DNA of 64,000 bases, taken from positions 191,001 to 255,000 of the forward strand of contig CM055113.1 in assembly GCA_029204225.1 (NCBI GenBank), in the 5' to 3' direction. Position 1 is the stretch's first letter. Each line of letters opens with the position of its first letter. The notes under the pieces were generated by a model. The model ran no database searches and had not been told where the DNA came from. It saw only the letters and a program-made list of their open reading frames with translations. Positions 41,460 to 53,429 of the stretch are shown in pieces. The position numbers and the translations under genes are program-made. Source of the DNA: Diphasiastrum complanatum (lineage: Eukaryota > Streptophyta > Lycopodiopsida > Lycopodiales > Lycopodiaceae).

Positions 41460-42400
41460 GTATTAGGTGAAATCCGCTTTTTCCAGTTCAATTCCACCCA
41501 ACTTTCTACAGGGACCTTCTTCACAATATTCTAAGACCTCGGAGAAGTCTACAAAGTTTAGAAGGTAATTTGACTGCCCTGTGAAGGTTCCTACAAGGGT
41601 TCAGACAATTTGCGAGGGTTGAATCCTCGCAGTAAGTGATCTCTCGCACAACTTGCTCCAGATGTTTGATTTTCAATATCAGACCACGTAGACAGCCTAA
41701 TTTCACTGTTCTGATTTCATTTATGCCCCTTGAGAAGATTGGTATGATGATCTTGATGCTCTACGAAGGTTCTGAATATTCTGCCCTTTTAAACTATCGC
41801 AAACACTCAAAATTGATGATTTCTCCATCAGTAACTCTTGTAGAGATTTTCATAGACACATATGAGTTAGATCTGATGACTGTTAAACTTTCAAGAGCTA
41901 ACTCCCAAGGGATCTCTAAAAATCATGGAGATCTCAAGATTCTCTGATCCTTAAATCTTACAAACTGGTAATCTATTGCATCCATGTTAGATCTGACTAT
42001 AGGTAGTTCTTTGGAAGTTATGATAGATGTTTGGTAGCTGATCCATCAGTTTTAGTGAATTTTGTCCTTATTTTGCCACGTTTTCTTGAGATCATGGACC
42101 CTGATTTTTAAAATGAGAGGTTGAATGGTGCTACCTGATGATCTGCTTCCCTGGAGATCCTATCTAATCTGGATCCCTCTTGGATCTTGTTGGATCTCCT
42201 TTGTCAGATCTTGCTAGATCTTGGCGGATTTGGGTTGATCTGATTTGATTTTCCTAGATCTAGCTGTGATGGCCTTGTAGATGGACTTTACATGTCGTGC
42301 CATCACCAAACTGGATCTGTCTCGGTGGCCAGTATTTGTGCAATCGGCTACCGTTGATGGGTGTGTTGAAAGGTGTCCCATCTAGCTTTTCCAGGTCCGC
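41460..42400 (-). other. Gypsy B2 noncoding stretch after integrase
   Basis: No credible frame. It matches parts of 14400-15030. It is rich in GATCT repeats at 42120-42250. It could be the U3 of a 3' LTR or an intergenic promoter region. Confidence 0.45.
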
Positions 42401-42427
42401 GGCTCCGTGATTGAGAATTTCCTTGAT

Positions 42428-43364
42428 TCAATAAGGACCTTCACTTGTGAACTTCAATTTACCCTTGATCACTTTGGTTCTATACATGAGGACCAGATCT
42501 CCAGAGCAAAGATCCTTCTTTTGCAACCGACGATCATGCCATGCCTTGTGTCTTTCTTTTTCAGCTGCCAATGCATGCACAGCTAGTAAGTGGATATCGC
42601 ATAGTTTATGCAATGCTTCATGACATAATTGTAAGGATCTAGATTCATCAAGACATTGAGTTGTGGCAATTCTTAATGAAGGAACCAAAAAGTCCACAGA
42701 CACTACAACATCCTGACCATAGACCAATTGAAATGGCGTTTGATCAGTGCTCCCCTTATGTGCTATCTTGAATGCCCACAGAGCAGCTTGCAATTTGTGT
42801 TCCCAATCAGATCTACTAGCTTCAACTATTTTCGTGATTAGGCTACACATGATCTTATTGTGATTCTGCTTGCCCATTACCACAAGGATAATAAGGCCAC
42901 CTGGTTCTATGGATCACGAAGAATTCCTCCAATAGGACCTTGATGGTCTCATTGATGAAATGACTTTCGCGATCGTTGACTATCTCCACCAGAGTGATAT
43001 TTTCATAAAGAAACTTGGTAGTTGTCCTAGCATCAACTACTCATACTGCCTTGGCTTCGTCCCACTTGGTGAGGTAGTCGATGGCCACGGTAATGTATCA
43101 GGCCTAGGTACTCCCTGTCATAGGGTGGATTGGTCCAATATAATCCAAACCCCACTTCTCAAATGGTGCTTGAGCTAGGACCAGGTGTAGAAGACCATAA
43201 TTTAGTCTCATTGGTCTTCTTGCCCTTTGGCACACATCACATTTTTTCAAGTATTCCTCCGTATCTTTATAGATCGTTTGCCACCAGCATCCTGATTGCA
43301 ACATCTTGCGAACTGTAATGTCGGATGCAAAGTGACCACCACCCATTCCTTCATGTGAAAGCAA
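42428..43364 (-). pseudogene. Gypsy B2 integrase
   Basis: 43364-43104 carries the zinc-binding part (HEGMGGGHFASDITVRKMLQ, CDVCQRARR) and the start of the core (PFEKWGLDYIGPIHP, first Asp). 42883-42428 carries the end (SDWEHKLQAALWAFKIAHKG, TDQTPFQLVYGQDVVVSVDF). Between them the frame is broken, and the GNGQAE-type segment is damaged to MGKQNHNKI, so the catalytic Glu region is lost. The enzyme would insert element DNA. This copy cannot. Confidence 0.78.
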
Positions 43365-43630
43365 AATGATTTGAGTGGCCCCATGAGGAAGAATACAGCG
43401 TCGAAGAATTCCATTTGATCCTCTTCAGTACAACTGGCCGACAATCAATTGATAAGGCTAGCTTTTAATATCAATTTCCGCTGTTCCACCTTAGGTAGTG
43501 ATTTGTCTAGTTGGCCCCGCATTAGGTATTCAACTATGTTAGCGGCCCATTCCGGTACTGTGTCGATATAAAATAAGACAGCATTATGTAGCTCATCATC
43601 AGGTTGGACTATAATTTTCTTTCCCTTGAT

Positions 43631-44660
43631 TCATGACATATAATTCGCCATGTAATGTTGCTTTTCATTGCGAATCACTCTCCAAAAATCAAACTCCAAC
43701 AACAAAAGTAACCATGAAGTGATTCTCCCTGTGTTGCATGTTTTGCAAACAAGATAGAGCAAGGGCTGATAGTCCATATAAAAAACAAAGTGAGTGGCCA
43801 TCAGGTAATGTCGAAACTTTTTAACCGCATAAATCATTGCCAATGCCTCCCGCTCTATGGCTGAATTATTCATTTCGGTGTCACTGAGCTGACGGCTTGC
43901 AAATCGGATCGTCTTTTTGTGCTCTCCTGGCTGGGTTAAGACTGCTCCTTACTGCATACTTCGATGCATCTTGGGTGGGCATAGAATTACCATTGAGACC
44001 AATGCATCTTTAAGCTTCTGGAAATCCTGGAGGGCTTCCTCAGTCCAATGCAGTTCCGTTGTGAGTTTGTAGATTGGTCGTGCTAACTCTACAAAGTCTA
44101 GAATGAAGGTCCTATAATAGTTAGCATGACCCATGAGAATATAGACTTCGCGGATCATTCCTGGTGGTGGTAGATTGACAATGATCCTTACAGGTCCGTG
44201 GCAATCTTGTGTCTGGATACTATGCGGCCAAGGATTATACCATGTGTCATCCAAAACTGACACTTTTTTGGGTTCAAAGATATCTGGTACTCGCGGCATT
44301 TCTTCAGCACTTTTTCTAGATTGGATAAGTGCTCTGATTTAGGTCCATGCACGCATAGATCATCCAAGAAAATCTCCAAATTTTTTTGTAAATACTCTTT
44401 GAATGTCGTCTGCATAACTCACTGGAAAGTACTTGGGGCATTGCAAAGTCCAAATGGCTCTTGTAGGCATAGGTCTCTCATTCCATGGCGAATGCTATCT
44501 TGTGATGATCTTGCAGTGCTACCTTCACCTGATTGTAACCATTGAAGCCATCCAGAAAATTGTAGGCTTCTTCTCCAACTACTCTATCCAGGACGCTTTC
44601 CGTAAATGGTAAGAGAAAATGGTCCTTTTGTTGACTGCATTTAATGCTTTAAGATTCACA
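43631..44660 (-). pseudogene. Gypsy B2 reverse transcriptase and RNase H
   Basis: 44415-44188 contains EIFLDDLCVHGPKSEHLS (catalytic FLDD) and SLNPKKCQFWMTHGIILG. 44299-43949 contains ILMGHANYYRTFILDFVELA and ELHWTEEALQDFQKLKDAL. 43873-43631 contains NNSAIEREALAMIYAVKKFR and FVFYMDYQPLLYL from RNase H. Several stops and shifts. The RT N-terminus (44660-44420) is heavily damaged. Confidence 0.75.
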
Positions 44661-44763
44661 CAGATTCGCTTCTTGCCGTTGCAATGATTGTAACGACTCA
44701 CCTTGGGGACTGCTCCATCCACCAAGAGTATAGTATGCTAGACTACGGTTGGAGGGATACCCT

Positions 44764-45441
44764 TCAAATGACCATAATTCCAAGCAAAACAATCTTTGTA
44801 TTCCACCAATAACAAACGTAGTCTTTGAATTGAGTGGGCATTAACTGCTCTCCCACATGCACTATCTTTTCTTCTTCACCTAGCTCGACTAGATTCATTG
44901 GTTGCGTTTGCGTAGGTCCTTTGAAGACTTGCTCTTTTGGTTCCTGACTTTGATCAGGTTTTGGTTGAGTTTGCGACATCATAATTACTACATTGTCTAA
45001 GGTATAGTTCTTGAAGGTCTCAAGCATCTCATGAACTGGCGTTCGGCGAGATTCCTCCTTCAGCATATCAATCTTAGCCCGTGACTCGTAATATTTGGAT
45101 TAGCAGTCATCTATGAAGAAGATGACGCTGCGTCTGGGTCCATTTGGATTGACTTCAAGGAATCCAGCACCTTTTGTTTTTTTTGCTCACATATTTGGGT
45201 TCATCCTTGTTGTTTTTCTTTGGTACTAGTGTGACATTCGCTTCATGGTTGCGAATATCCACATCCACCATGGCTATGGCCTCCTCTAGTAGATTGCTCC
45301 ATCGGATCACCTGGTTGTAACGTTGTCTCAACTGGTTCTTCTTGTTGGTAGGTGCCTTCGGTGGATCTATCTTGGAAACTTTTGCCATTGCGGAGGGCTG
45401 AGCTGGTACTTTCTTCATTCCATAGCGATCTGGGTCCATTT
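44764..45441 (-). pseudogene. Gypsy B2 pol N-terminal linker
   Basis: Frames between protease and RT: DRYGMKKVPAQPSAMAKVSK, a Lys/Asn-rich segment and a Gln/Pro-rich segment (MMSQTQPKPDQSQEPKEQ). The low-complexity character is common in Tat/Athila linkers. It is interrupted at 45441 by Copia 1, and the remainder lies at 51620-51708. Confidence 0.55.
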
Positions 45442-46249
45442 TGCAAAAAGTACAAAAAGGACCAAGAGTGGATCCTAATCTGATCCTCAAGAGGGATTGG
45501 TTGTTAGATTACTTGATCTATCAATATACTTGAGATTAAGATCAATCTAGATCAATTCTAGACACAAAATCCTAATAAGAACAATCATTAATTGAAGGTA
45601 GGTGTACTTTCTGGTTTCCCACGTGTGAAACCTTGTCTGAGTACGGACTCCAACCTAAAAATCAAGTACACATTGATAGCACCTCAAAACAATCAAAACA
45701 AATGTAGACAAATGGAGAGAATCACTCAAAATTGCTTCCAAAACCAAGATTAATGTCTTACATTGATTATGGCCAAATAGGCCTCTATATATACACTTTT
45801 GGAGCTCGAGGTACTGATCATGCATCAGATCTCACAGGTGTGAGGATGCCTTGTCACCATCATGCAATTTGACACTTGGATCAAAACTTTCCACTTTGGG
45901 CATTTTTGGTCTATTTTTCTACTATATGGAAATCTTCTAGAAGCAAAAACTCACCTACTTCAGCTATTTCCACACATGTGAGCTGTCCTCTACACATGGG
46001 ATGTGACACCTATTCAAAATATTTGGCTCATGCAATCATTAGATTGGTGCCATGTGTCATATCTCTAGAAAACTAGTTTTTGGCCATTTTAGCCACTAGA
46101 ACTTGAATTAAATCATATGTACAACATATATGATTATGGTACATGAGAAGTAAACTAATTTCACACATGGGAAGAGGCTCCACACATGTGTGTCTATCCT
46201 ATATACAAGATTTTTGGCCTCTACCAAGCTTATTTTTGCATTTTTCACA
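45442..46249 (-). repeat. Copia 1 3' LTR
   Basis: 808 bp; on the plus strand it runs TGCAAAAAGTACAAAAAGG to GCATTTTTCACA. It contains CACGTGTG and CACATGTG palindromes at about 45618, 45966 and 46178. Confidence 0.92.
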
Positions 46250-46257
46250 CTCCTCCT
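46250..46257 (-). other. Copia 1 polypurine tract
   Basis: Minus strand AGGAGGAG directly before the 3' LTR TGTGAAAAATGC. Confidence 0.8.
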
Positions 46258-46264
46258 AAAAAAT

Positions 46265-47278
46265 CTAGCTTGGTAGATCTAGCATAGATCTATCTATAGC
46301 TCCAAGAGCCAATCTTAATTTTATAAATGGATCTTTAGGCAATGCCTTGGTGAGTATATCAGAAATGCAATCTGATGATAAAACATGAATAAGCTTGATC
46401 TCCTTTGCTTGCACTTTCTCCCTCATGAAATGATGTGCAATCTTGATGTGCTTTGTTCGAGCATTGAAGATTGGATTGTTTGCAAGTTGTTGAGCTGCTT
46501 GATTATCACAATATATGCAAGGAATGTCTTCATCCTTGATCACATGTAGCTCCTCCAAAAGCCTTTTAAGCCAACTAACCTTCTTTGTTGTTGTTGTCAT
46601 AGCTTTATACTTGGATTCTGTTGATGAAAGAGAGATGGTATCTTGCTTTTTGGAAAGCCAAGATATAACTCCTCCACATAAGAATGTAGCAAATGCACTT
46701 ATGGATCCTCTATCCATCTTGTCACCTGCAAAACTTGAGTCCAAATATGCTCTCAAACAAATATTAGTCCTTTCATAAACTATGCCAAAGTCTTTTGTAG
46801 TCGAGATGTACCTTAACACCCTTTTTGCTCCTTTCCAATGACATATTAATGGACTTTGCATGTATTGACTCAACTTACCAGCACAAAAACTAAGATCTGG
46901 TCTAGTGATGGTTAAGTATATCAAGGAACCAATAAGCATTCTATAGGTAGTGATGTCCTCAAATGATGCTTCATCACTTTCCTTAGAAAGTTTTACACTT
47001 AGTTCCATAGGAGTTTCAAGTCCTTTACAATCAATCATGCCAAATCTTGCTAAGATTGATCTAGCATACTTAGATTGACATATGAAGGTAAAATCATTAC
47101 TTCTAGTGACTTCTATTCCAAGTATAACTATAAGAAGTCCTAGATCTACCATCTTAAATTCACTAGACAAGGAAACTTTTACATTCTTGATGCCATCTAG
47201 ATCATTTCCAGTGAGTATAATGTCATCAACATATAAAACTAAGATAATGATCTTTCCATCATTACATTTGTAATACAA
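46265..47278 (-). pseudogene. Copia 1 RT C-terminus and RNase H
   Basis: 337 open codons. They begin in the RT palm, with LVLYVDDIILTGND (intact YVDD), KMVDLGLLIVILGIEVTRS and GSLIYLTITRPDLSFCAGKL. RNase H follows: RAYLDSSFAGD, SLSSTESKYKAMTTTTKKVS, YCDNQAAQQLANNPIFNART and KHIKIAHHFMREKV. It ends in the usual DILTKALP segment. The frame is cut from the RT N-terminal part by a stop at about 47279. Confidence 0.9.
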
Positions 47279-48422
47279 TTATGGTTCATAAGAACTTACA
47301 GCAAATCCAATGGAAATAAGATAGGAATGCAACCTAGAGTACCATGCTCTTGGTGCTTGCTTGAGTCCATGAAGACTCTTCTTCAAGAGACACACCTTGT
47401 CTTCTTCTCTATCTTTGATGAAGCCCTCGGGTTGGCACATGTAGATTTCCTCTTCCAAGAATCCATTCAAGAAAGCATTTGTCACATCAAGTTGGAAGAG
47501 CTCCCATTTGAAAGAATTTGCAAGACATATGATTAATCTAACGGTCACAAACTTTGCAACAGGTGCAAAGGTTTCATCATAATCTATGCCTTTGACTTGC
47601 AAAAAACCTTTTGCTACAAGTCTAGCTTTGTACTTATGTATGGAACCATCTTGATTATATTTCAATCTCTATATCCATGTACAAGTAAGAGGCTTCTTTC
47701 CATAAGGTAAATCAACAAGTTTCCAAGTTTGATTTTCCATTAATGCATCAAACTCTACTTGCTTAGCTTTCCTCCAATATTGAGACTTATCTGCTTCCTC
47801 AAAACTAGTTGGTTCTTCAAGCATAGTAGTCAAGAAAGTATAAGAGTTGAGTAGTTGAGAATCTTCCCTTTGCTCCCCTTTGTCACTATAAGTGAGCCTT
47901 GATGGCTCAATCCTTGTCCTTTTTGATCTTCTTGGCACCCTTGGACTTGGAGTAGGTTCCACTTGGTGTTCATCTTCATGAAGCTCCTCCTCGGCCATAG
48001 CATGATCTTTGAAAAGTTGAGTGTTGTTGGAAGTCACCTTTCCTTTGGCTTGGAGAGATTCATCAAAAAGTACATCTCTACTAGCAACAACCTTTTTTGT
48101 AATAGGATCATATATCCTATAAGCTTTCTTACTTTCACTATAACCAACAAAGATGCCTTTGAAAGAAGTGGCATCTTCCTTTTTCCTTGTTTCTAAAAGG
48201 AATATGTACATAACAAGTACATCCAAAAACTTTCAAATCACTAAGATTTGGCTTTTTGCCAAACAATACTTCATAAGGTGTAAGTCCTTTAATGGCACTA
48301 TTAGTCATTCTATTACAAAGAAAGTTTGCACATAAAATAGCTTCTCCCCAAAATGAAATAGGAAGAGATGCATCTAATCTCATAGCTTTAGCACACTCAC
48401 ATAGTGTCCTATTCTTTCTCAA
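47279..48422 (-). pseudogene. Copia 1 integrase end, linker and RT N-terminus
   Basis: 48422-48138 carries the integrase C-terminal region (NRTLCECAKAMRLDASLPIS, FWGEAI, TPYEVLFGKKPNLSDLKVFG). 48226-47669 has the linker (FVGYSESKKAYRIYDPITKK, then SFEEADKSQYWRKAKQVEFD). 47665-47279 has the RT start (KARLVAKGFLQVKGIDYDET, FAPVAK, QLDVTNAFLNG, EEEIYMCQPEGF and LKKSLHGLKQAPRAWY). A TAG at 47666-47668 and a frameshift near 48200 separate the pieces. Confidence 0.88.
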
Positions 48423-48428
48423 AGCTAC

Positions 48429-49592
48429 TCAATTTTGTTGTGAGGAATATGTACAAGTAAACTCTCTCTTTATTCCATTAGTTTCGCAAAACTCTTTCAT
48501 CCTATTGGAGATGTACTCCCCTCCATTATCACTTCTTAATACTTTCAAGCTAGTATTAAGTTGCTTTTCCACAAGAGTTTTGAACTTTACAAAGGACTCA
48601 AAAACTTCACTTTTCTTAGACAAGAGATAAACCCAAGAGTATCTTGATTTATCATCAATAAAATTGACATACATAAGAGCTCCACCATTTGATTCATGTG
48701 AAAATGAATGAACATCCGAGTGTATAAGGTCAAGAGAAGAGTTAGATCTTATCAAAGATCTCTTGAAAGGAAGCTTATGAGATTTGGAGAGTCCACAAGC
48801 TTCACAAAGCTTGCCACACTTGAATATGGTTTTGGGAAGTCCTCTTGCTAGCTCCTTTGTCACCATGGTCTCCATACCTTTGTAGTTAGGATGGCCTAAC
48901 CTTTTGTGCCATAAATATTCCACTTGAGTGAGCTCCTCCCTTGCCATGTTCACACTTCCAACCATCACATTAGCATCCAATTTGAATAACCTCCCTTGCA
49001 TGAAACCACTAGCAATACTTTTTTCATCTTTCAAGATAGAACATGCTCCATGCTTGAAATGTACATCTAATCCACTATCCATAAGTTGTCCTACACTCAA
49101 CAAGTTCTTTGTAGTTGAAGGTACATAAAGAAAATTGTCTAGATCTACTTTCTTAGATGATCCTAGACATAAAGGAATGGATCCAACACCTACAATCTCA
49201 CATTCTTGATCACTTGCAGTGAGGATAAATCTCTTAGAACTATTGTAAGAAAGTAAATTAGAAAAGTAGTCTTTTTGGTGAGTCATGTGAGAGCATGCCC
49301 CACTATCAATCCACCAAGTGTCTTGATTAGATGTTTGTGTTGAGGATACCATCAAAGATAGATTGCCTTCTTCCTCCTCCTCAAGCACAAGATTGCCTTG
49401 ATTGTCCTTCTCTTGGGCATTCTTCTTCTTGTAGCACTCGGATGCAAAAAATCTCTTTTTTCCACAAAAGAAACACTTTAGCTTCTTCTTGTCCTTCTTG
49501 CTCTTGCCTTTGGAACTTGATGCTCCATCTTTGTTCTCCATCTCCATGTCTTGATTCTTCTTGGATGGAAACTTCTTCTTCTTGCCTTTCAA
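48429..49592 (-). pseudogene. Copia 1 gag end, protease and integrase core
   Basis: 387 open codons. The zinc knuckle reads CFFCGKKRFFASEC, with Phe at the His position. Protease: WWIDSGACSHMT (intact Asp). GAG-pre-integrase: LWHKRLGHPNYKGM. Integrase: CEACGLSKSHKLPF zinc-binding half, DLIHSDVHSF (first Asp), NFIDDKSRYSWVYLL, VLRSDNGGEYIS (second Asp). It stops at a TGA after TYSSQQN. Past the stop the frame reads VALRKNRT where VVERKNRT is usual, so the catalytic Glu is gone. Confidence 0.9.
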
Positions 49593-49607
49593 AGAAAAGT
49601 TAGCTTT

Positions 49608-50213
49608 TTAATCACCATCAGTCAAATATAAGGAACTCATCCTACTTTTGATATGAAGCATTCTACTCTCCTCACTAACAAGCACACTTTGAAGTTTTTC
49701 AGTACTAGGAAGTGAATCTTGAATAGCAAAGGTTTGAACAAGATTGGAATAATCATCTCCTAATCCATTCAAAATGATTTGAACTAATTCATCATCTTTG
49801 ATTTTATCATCTATAGAAGACAACTCCTTATTCAAAGATTTGATCCTAAAGACATAATTTTGGGCACTTTCACTACTTCCTTTCATGCTTTGAAGGATTT
49901 GATTCCTAAGCATGAGTATCCTTGAAGTATTCTTGGATCCATAAATGGCTTTTAATGAATCCCATGCCTCTTTGGATGTGGTACAAGATGAGATTTCTTT
50001 CAAAAGTTCATTACTTACATTCATTTTTATGCAGTGTAATGCAACTCTACATCTCTTTTGTACTTAGCCAATTCAACTCCTCCTTGAGGTTCTACTTCCA
50101 CCTCAAGTATTGTCATGAAGTACAAGCAAAGACTCCATTCGAACTATCCAAGTAGCATAATTAGTGGATGTAAGTCTTTTACTAGCTTCAAGCAAAAAAC
50201 CACCCATTGATGC
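49608..50213 (-). pseudogene. Copia 1 gag
   Basis: ATG near 50213 begins MASMGGFLLEASKRLTSTNY followed by ATWIVRMESLL, the N-terminal copia gag pattern. A stop and a shift near 50100-50030 break the frame. 50024-49608 continues with ISSCTTSKEAWDSLKAIYG and RILMLRNQILQSMKGSSESA, typical of the UBN2 gag domain. The knuckle lies in the next frame. Gag would form virus-like particles. Confidence 0.85.
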
Positions 50214-50802
50214 CATTTTTGAATGTGAAAAAGCACTAGAAACTCTTATGGTTTCTCTAAGAGATCTGATCCTAAAGTCTTCTAGCAATTTAGAAAGCTT
50301 ATAGACTCAATCCTATCACTCATGAACCAATCTAGAATGATGGAAATCTAGATTCTAGTCTCAAACTTGCAAAATCACTCCTTAATTTATTATTTTTAGC
50401 AATCTCTCTCTTCAACCTCAACATACACTTAAAAAATCAGAGAAGATCAATTAGTGCACCTAATTCAAGCTTCAATTTTAATTTTTTGATTGAACTAATC
50501 CAATAACTAATCAAGGGATTAGATTCACTATAAAAAAATGCTTGATTTTGCATTAAAAATTCACTCAAATTGGGTATGTGAGTCAAATTCTACAAATTTT
50601 TGAAATTTCTCAGTCAAAACCGGAGCTGTACGGCCTCACACTGTGAAAAGGGTTCCTACAGCCCACAACAAGATTTAGACCAAAAATTTTGAAGATAGCT
50701 ATCAAATCCAACTCGCTACATAAAATTGACTAGTTTCCAAAAAATTGCTAATTTTGGCTTTGACTTGGATTAATCCTATCAATTTCAACAAAACCTCTTG
50801 TA

Positions 50803-50818
50803 CTAGGCTCTGATACCA
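50803..50818 (-). other. Copia 1 primer binding site
   Basis: Minus strand TGGTATCAGAGCCTAG, two bases inside the 5' LTR. It complements initiator-Met tRNA. Confidence 0.9.
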
Positions 50819-50820
50819 TG

Positions 50821-51619
50821 TGCAAAAAGTACAAAAAGGACCAAGAGTGGATCCTAGTCTTCCTCAAGAGGGATTGGTTGTTAGATTACTTGATCTATCA
50901 ATCTACTTGAGATTAAGATCAATCTAGATCAATTCTAGACACAAAATCCTAACAAGAACAATCAAAGGTAGGTGTGTACTTTCTGGTTTCTCACACGTGA
51001 AACCCTATCTGAGTATGGACTCCAACCTGAAAATCAAGTACACATTGATAGCACCTCAAAACAATCAAAACAAATGTAGACAAATGGAGAGAATCACTCA
51101 AAATCGCTTCCAAAACCAAGATTGATGTCTTACATTGATTATGGCCAAATAAGCCTCTATATATACACTTTTGGAGCTCAAGGTATTGATCATGCATCAA
51201 ATCTCACACGTGTACCATCATGCAATTTGACACTTGTATCAAAACATTCCATTTTGGGCATTTTTGGTCTATTTTCCTACTATATGGAGATCTCCATGGA
51301 AATCTTCTAGAAGCAAAAACTCGCCTACTTCAGCTATTTCCACACGTGTGAGCTGTCCTCTACACATGGGATTTGACATCTATTCAAAATATTTGGCTCA
51401 TGCAATCATTAGATTGGTGCCATGTGTCATATCTCTAGAAAACTAGTTTTTGGCCATTTTAGCCACTAGAACTTGAATTAAATCATATGTACAACATATA
51501 TGATTATGGTACATGAAAAGTACACTAGTTTCACATGTGAGAACAAGCTCCACACATGTGTGTCTATCCTATATACAAGATTTTTGGCCTCTACCAAGCT
51601 TATTTTTGCATTTTTCACA
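50821..51619 (-). repeat. Copia 1 5' LTR
   Basis: 799 bp, pairing with 45442-46249 with scattered substitutions and small indels, for example the loss of TTAATTG near 50970. Palindromes at about 50992, 51206, 51342 and 51551. Confidence 0.92.
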
Positions 51620-52600
51620 TCCATATGTTGCAGGACCTGCTCATCTGTCAGCTCAGTCTCTTGGTTATACATAAAAGCATGTTGCCAAGGGACTAAATCG
51701 TCGTCCACATGGTTCTCAATAGCTTTTGCTGACAGCCATGCAACATGAATTCATGTTCAGCCCGAAAGTGATTGGTGTGTCCAATGTATAGCACCTGGGT
51801 GAAGATGTGCTGGGCTCTGGATCTGAATCATGTTGACAAGCATGCCCAACCATTCAGTCAACAGTTGCTAATGCGTCTGTCCATATCATGATATCTATTT
51901 CGGAATCACAGTGACCTCCCCTGGCTTGCCTTGGGCGATCGATCATATGATCAGTGGTGGACGATCCGTCATTAGCTTTTGGTGTAATAGGTTTCACTGC
52001 CCATGTGGTTGGATCAACCTTTATAGCTTGTTCCCTATTTTCAAAGGTGAGTTTTTCGATTCTCTAGTTGTGAACCACTTGCGGAGTCCTCAACCACGGT
52101 CTTCCTAGTAAAATGCGGTAGGTAAATGGGGACTCTGGTATATCCATCACCACGAAAGTGATCACGAACTGCATTTCCGCTATTCTTACAAGGATGTCGT
52201 CAACTACACCTTTTGGTTTTACATAGGATTGATCTGTTAATTTAATGGCAAATCTTGCTGGCTTCAGTATTTGTAAACCTCATTTTTGGTACAAAGTAGT
52301 GGAGATCAAATTTACACTTGATCCTCCATCTACCACTGCTACCTCATCCTCGAATCTCTTATGCTTGATCGGTAGGGTGATGTTGTGTTCTCCACTTTTC
52401 CGCACTGCTATGATGTGGAGGACGTTACTTGTCTCTTCATAGCCCACACAGTATATGGGTTCTGGTGTTATCGGTTCTGCTTCAGCTTTGGCCCATTCAG
52501 CCAAAAGTGGCACAATCCGCAATAGTTCTCCAAGGGATAAGCTGACACGGCTTGCTAGCAAAAAAGAGTGATTAGCAATTGAGGATGCTTGAGCTCCCAA
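51620..52600 (-). pseudogene. Gypsy B2 protease region
   Basis: 52600-52280 ends in VAVVDGGSSVNLIS, a retropepsin motif with the catalytic Asp. Beyond a stop, the broken frames continue with YRILLGRPWLR (ILG..W pattern) near 52110 and a degraded Pro/Gln-rich linker down to EQVLQHMD at 51630, where Copia 1 interrupts. LINE or copia sequence is absent. Gag, expected upstream of 52600, is missing. Confidence 0.75.
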
Positions 52601-52618
52601 AATGATAGAGTCTCTTCC

Positions 52619-53429
52619 CCTCTATTAAGCATGAAAAATAGAGTACAAATGGTGCCTTTTTATAAATGGGGAAGGCCCTTGCCCCAAAGTCCTATTGGCT
52701 AATATGAACATTGATCCTATCCATTCATCTTGGACCCAACTTAATCCAAGGGTCCACAAAAAGTACATTAGAAATCACAAGATTCATGTGAGTCCAAAAT
52801 TGGACCCAACTTAAAACCCACATATTGCTTATGGATGTCATTTGCATAAGATTTACATTGCAAAAGAAACTATTGTCTTATGAGAACTAGATATGCACAC
52901 CTACCTGGAAATGTGACAAATGAAAGCAAGGAAAAATAGAACCTGTCTATATATGTATTGCACTTGTCCATAATTTATGCTGACGCACAAATAAAATCAA
53001 CGATTTTACAAGTGTTTATGGTTTTATGATCTCATTCACTATAGGACTTAACACTATATTATTCAAAATCACAGACTGTGGTCATCACGATTGCAACTAG
53101 CTACGCAAAAGTTTTGAAGTCCCTCTATGTAGATATATCCTAAAAGCAAATATATTGGATCAACACAATTCTAAATACTTAGTGCAAGATTTCTTCTATG
53201 GGATGAGTAGTTTCAAAAATTGAAGTTAATGTGTGATTTAGGATTTAGGGTGTTTTTGAGGTCCCAAATGAATGTGTGCGGCTTCTGTGAGGTATCTCCA
53301 TTGTGAAAATCAACTATCTTCGACAATATTTTTTTGCAAGCAAGAGAAAAAAAAAATTCATGCAATAAAAAGGTGCGACTAGCAAAATTGCACAAACAAC
53401 AATGCAATTTGCCACTACAAGATGTAGGC
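52619..53429. other. Intergenic, nothing recognised
   Basis: A/T-rich sequence between the truncated 5' end of Gypsy B2 and the 3' end of the transposase/methyltransferase-like gene. No frame above 65 codons is credible. Confidence 0.5.

Larger units (their letters stand above)
45442..51619 (-). mobile_element. Copia 1, full-length but decayed copia element
   Basis: 6.2 kb on the minus strand, with LTRs at 50821-51619 (5') and 45442-46249 (3'), an initiator-Met PBS, a GGAGGAG-type PPT, and gag-protease-integrase-RT-RNase H in copia order. It is inserted in Gypsy B2: TCCAT occurs at 45435-45439 and 51620-51624, with two extra T bases on the left. The LTRs are the same family as Copia 2. Stops, a lost integrase Glu and a lost knuckle His make it inactive. 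Confidence 0.92.
39820..52618 (-). mobile_element. Gypsy B2, Tat/Athila-like element split by Copia 1
   Basis: The second copy of the Gypsy B family, minus strand. From 5' to 3': protease (52600-52280), a linker (51708-51620), the Copia 1 insertion, the rest of the linker (45441-44764), RT and RNase H (44660-43631), integrase (43364-42428), a noncoding stretch, a TATA box and the accessory ORF (41290-39895). Gag is missing beyond 52618. It is more decayed than B1 but extends further upstream, and it shows the same arrangement downstream of the integrase. No LTR pair could be identified. Confidence 0.8.
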
